DNA of 64,000 bases, from positions 1-64,000 of the forward strand of contig JANQRG010000047.1 in assembly GCA_028284665.1 (NCBI GenBank), written 5' to 3'. The translations under genes and the position numbers were made by a program. A model generated the notes under the pieces. It made no database searches, was not told the DNA's origin, and saw nothing but the letters and a program-made list of their open reading frames with translations. Of the stretch, positions 62,355-64,000 are shown piece by piece. The stretch's first letter is position 1. Each line of letters opens with the position of its first letter. The DNA is from Croceivirga sp. Lineage in GTDB: Bacteria > Bacteroidota > Bacteroidia > Flavobacteriales > Flavobacteriaceae.

Positions 62355-62892
62355 AGGGTTGGTATTGGAACCTAAAATTTACTTCAATCGTTTTTGCAAT
62401 ATTTCCGGCTACTACAGGCGGAATTTTGATCTTAAAATCGGCCACATTCAGTGTGAAATCTCCTGAAAGCACTAAAGCGTCCCCTGAATTTTCAATATCG
62501 GTCTTTATTTGAATTGCCTGCGTTATCCCGCGTATGGTTATCTTTCCATCGATAATCTTGGTTTGCTGATCGGGTAAGGAAGCGTCAAAATCCAGGATAT
62601 TCCCTTCAAAGCTGGCTTTCGGGTAAATATCCGATTCCATATAACTCTCGTTGAAATGCTCCTGCATCAATGCTTTTTTAAACACAAAGGCCCGCATTAA
62701 CATACTCACGGCAAGCGCTTCTTTCTCGATATCTACTATGCTGAAGACCTGGTTGTTGGTGGCTTCAATATTTTCTACAGAAGTGTAGGAGAAAAAGGTG
62801 ACCTGTCCTTGCCGGGCAATATACTTCCCCTGGGCATGTACCTGCCCGAGTTGCACCATGCTAAAAAGAAGGATAAGTACTGTCTTATTCAT
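62344..62892 (-). CDS. YceI-family periplasmic protein
   Basis: A 182-residue lipocalin-like YceI protein with a signal peptide (to about VHAQG), the VTFFSYTSVENIEATNNQ start and the LPDQQTKIIDGKITIRGITQ segment, ending in a typical strand (IPPVVAGNIAKTIEVNFRFQYQP). YceI proteins bind isoprenoid quinones or similar hydrophobic molecules. It overlaps the OB-fold gene by 8 bp and DUF5777 by 11 bp. Confidence 0.88.
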   Translation of the reverse strand: MNKTVLILLFSMVQLGQVHAQGKYIARQGQVTFFSYTSVENIEATNNQVFSIVDIEKEALAVSMLMRAFVFKKALMQEHFNESYMESDIYPKASFEGNILDFDASLPDQQTKIIDGKITIRGITQAIQIKTDIENSGDALVLSGDFTLNVADFKIKIPPVVAGNIAKTIEVNFRFQYQPYEQ

Positions 62893-63328
62893 TGGGTTGG
62901 TTGATCAAGATACAATTTAACAAGATGGCATCCATTAAAAATCCTTTACAGATCCCGCGAAGGGTGATCACATCTCCCTTTTTTATGGATTGGATTTGCG
63001 CCATTTGTTCAGGATCCATATCGCACATCAGGCAGGAGTATTCCCCTTTGCCCTGCAATATCACGGTGTAGCGGTTGTTTAAAAAGCTGATCTCTTTAAC
63101 ACGGCCTTCTACTTCTATGGTCTTTTCGACATAGGTTTCACTTGCCGCAGCTTCATCCGAAATAAAGGAAGCCAGCAGCTCCTCGGAACTTATGCTGATC
63201 TCGATTTCTTCACGGGTATCCACTATATTGGGCGCTCTGTTCCATTCCCTGACGAAAAGCAACAGCCCTATACTGCCCAGAAGGGCAATACACAAAAGCA
63301 GTATTTTTATTTTCTTTTGATACGGCAT
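62885..63328 (-). CDS. Membrane-anchored OB-fold (tRNA_anti-like) protein
   Basis: The start at 63328 (MPYQKKIKILLLCIALLGSIGLLLFV) gives an N-terminal membrane anchor; the upstream Met at 63379 lies within the terminator and was rejected. The 147-residue protein ends in a tRNA_anti-like OB fold (VEGRVKEISFLNNRYTVILQG ... KGDVITLRGICKGFLMDAIL) with a CLMC pair. Such proteins are periplasmic and of unknown function. It is the first gene of the operon with YceI and DUF5777. Confidence 0.85.
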   Translation of the reverse strand: MPYQKKIKILLLCIALLGSIGLLLFVREWNRAPNIVDTREEIEISISSEELLASFISDEAAASETYVEKTIEVEGRVKEISFLNNRYTVILQGKGEYSCLMCDMDPEQMAQIQSIKKGDVITLRGICKGFLMDAILLNCILINQPNE

Positions 63329-63361
63329 ACACTGAGCTTTCCGTTGTCTAAGGTAAAAAGA

Positions 63362-63403
63362 ACCCGCAGGATGCGTCAATTTTTTTGACGAATTCCTGCG
63401 GGT
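63362..63403. terminator. Bidirectional terminator hairpin
   Basis: ACCCGCAGGA (63362-63371) and TCCTGCGGGT (63394-63403) form a perfect 10-bp stem, with GCGTCAA and TTGACGA arms and a T run in the middle. It separates the OB-fold operon from the small lipoprotein gene, whose stop lies at 63422. Confidence 0.78.
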
Positions 63404-63421
63404 AAGGGACCTGGAAAAAGG

Positions 63422-63601
63422 TTATACAAGATTCATAGCAATTTGATTCCCGTCGATTTGAACTATTTCCAGGTGCTTTTGAGATTCGTAATTGGAGGCG
63501 TACGCACCCTCGTCATCATCATCGCAACTCCAAAGCGTAACCAGCAATACGATCCCAGTCACAGCTTTTAACCAGTGCTGTTTTAAATGTGTTGTTTTCA
63601 T
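63422..63601 (-). CDS. Small lipoprotein (59 aa)
   Basis: A 59-residue protein from ATG at 63601 to TAA at 63422. The signal peptide (MKTTHLKQHWLKAVTGIVLLVTLWS) is followed by the lipidation Cys26 and a run of Asp (CDDDDEGAY), typical of Bacteroidota surface-exported lipoproteins. No domain is recognised. Its gene follows the exported protein gene to the right and precedes the terminator. Confidence 0.68.
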   Translation of the reverse strand: MKTTHLKQHWLKAVTGIVLLVTLWSCDDDDEGAYASNYESQKHLEIVQIDGNQIAMNLV

Positions 63602-63693
63602 GTTGGTAAAGTATTAGTTACTATTCGTTTCGGATATCCGAACCATTGTTGTATCTACTGTCGCTGTTGTTACCACCTTCGCGACCGATAGCA

Positions 63694-64000
63694 TTAATTA
63701 GCGGCGGCGTTACCACTGCCTAAAGTGGGTGTGGCGTCTTCGACCCAGTCATTTGACGTAAAGCCCTCACCATCCCAGGCAATACTGCTTCCGGAGGCTA
63801 CATTGGGAACGAATCCGCCGTCATCCCAGATACCTGCTTCTACGGCAACGGACTCTCTGGCATTGCCAGAAGCGCCCCACTGTACAAAACTTCGGATGTT
63901 GGCAGCATCTCCAAAATTGTCGTTGTTGGCGTATAAACCTAATCCACCGGCATCATCCGGGGCGGTTAGCGTAACCGGAGAGATGACCAGGAATTCACCC
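63694..64000 (-). CDS. Exported protein, C-terminal fragment (runs off the right edge)
   Basis: The frame is open from the right edge to TAA at 63694-63696 and encodes at least 101 residues rich in Gly, Asn, Asp and Ala: LVISPVTLTAPDDAGGLGLYAN, ANIRSFVQWGASG, SIAWDGEGFTSNDWVED. This pattern is typical of secreted, repeat-like envelope proteins of Bacteroidota, for example spondin- or lamin-tail-type proteins. The N terminus is outside the window, so the family cannot be fixed. It precedes the small lipoprotein. Confidence 0.6.
   Translation of the reverse strand, partial: GEFLVISPVTLTAPDDAGGLGLYANNDNFGDAANIRSFVQWGASGNARESVAVEAGIWDDGGFVPNVASGSSIAWDGEGFTSNDWVEDATPTLGSGNAAAN

Noticed and set aside
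61429-64000. Integron integrase next to the array's 5' end
   Set aside because: The genes here are DUF5777, YceI, an OB-fold protein and lipoproteins; no tyrosine recombinase is visible.

Overview
The window is chromosomal DNA of a Bacteroidota member, most likely a marine-type Flavobacteriaceae. This rests on a TonB-dependent receptor/DUF4249 pair, CarboxypepD-reg, DUF6090, DUF5777 and MORN-variant proteins, weak Shine-Dalgarno sequences and moderately AT-rich DNA. No rRNA, complete tRNA or CRISPR array was found. Annotation is by reading the sequence only.

Layout. (1) 1-1585: the N-terminal part of a nonribosomal peptide synthetase (condensation domain, then the start of an adenylation domain) runs off the left edge. 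It shows a sharp base-composition break near position 280. (2) 1586-5394: a gene-poor, scarred stretch with a poly-G tract, one exported protein, a tRNA 3'-half remnant with a terminator, the tail of an IS3-type transposase and an alpha/beta-hydrolase gene truncated beside it. (3) 5395-17469: a complete [NiFe]-hydrogenase operon on the plus strand. It holds small and large subunits of group 2a (cyanobacterial HupSL / mycobacterial Huc) type without Tat signal, a maturation protease, two small unknown proteins, a TPR protein, hypA-B-F-C-D-E and an NHL beta-propeller. A NicO-type nickel transporter converges on it at 17466-18173. (4) 18265-27300: DUF4249 lipoprotein and TonB receptor, a class III cyclase, and GH3 and GH20 glycosidases. 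(5) 27311-34502: a YbhGFSR-like ABC exporter operon with TolC, membrane-fusion protein, two ATPases, DUF2141 and two permeases. It is followed 10 bp later by the glycosidase genes and preceded by a TetR gene, with three matching palindromic operators. (6) 34654-41941: assorted accessory enzymes. (7) About 41960-61430: a long run of small, unrelated minus-strand genes separated by repeated structured intergenic sequences. (8) 61455-64000: DUF5777, YceI, an OB-fold protein, a small lipoprotein and a truncated exported protein.

The most unusual region is (7). Between the genes lie sites that begin with xxxxAAC and end with GTTxxxx, with an inner inverted pair (often GGCTAT...ATAGCC). For most cassettes, the GTTxxxx at one end of a gene is complementary to the xxxxAAC at the other end of the same gene, and each gene has its own variant. 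This is the signature of integron gene cassettes and attC sites. No integron integrase is visible, so the block looks like a cluster of attC sites lacking integrase, or a remote part of a chromosomal integron. A second, roughly 90-bp conserved sequence sits at the 5' boundary of three cassettes and could be an attI-like or promoter-bearing leader. Cargo includes a PfpI protein, TPR and MORN proteins, DUF6090, DUF5071, DUF2007, a HEPN-like protein and unknown proteins.
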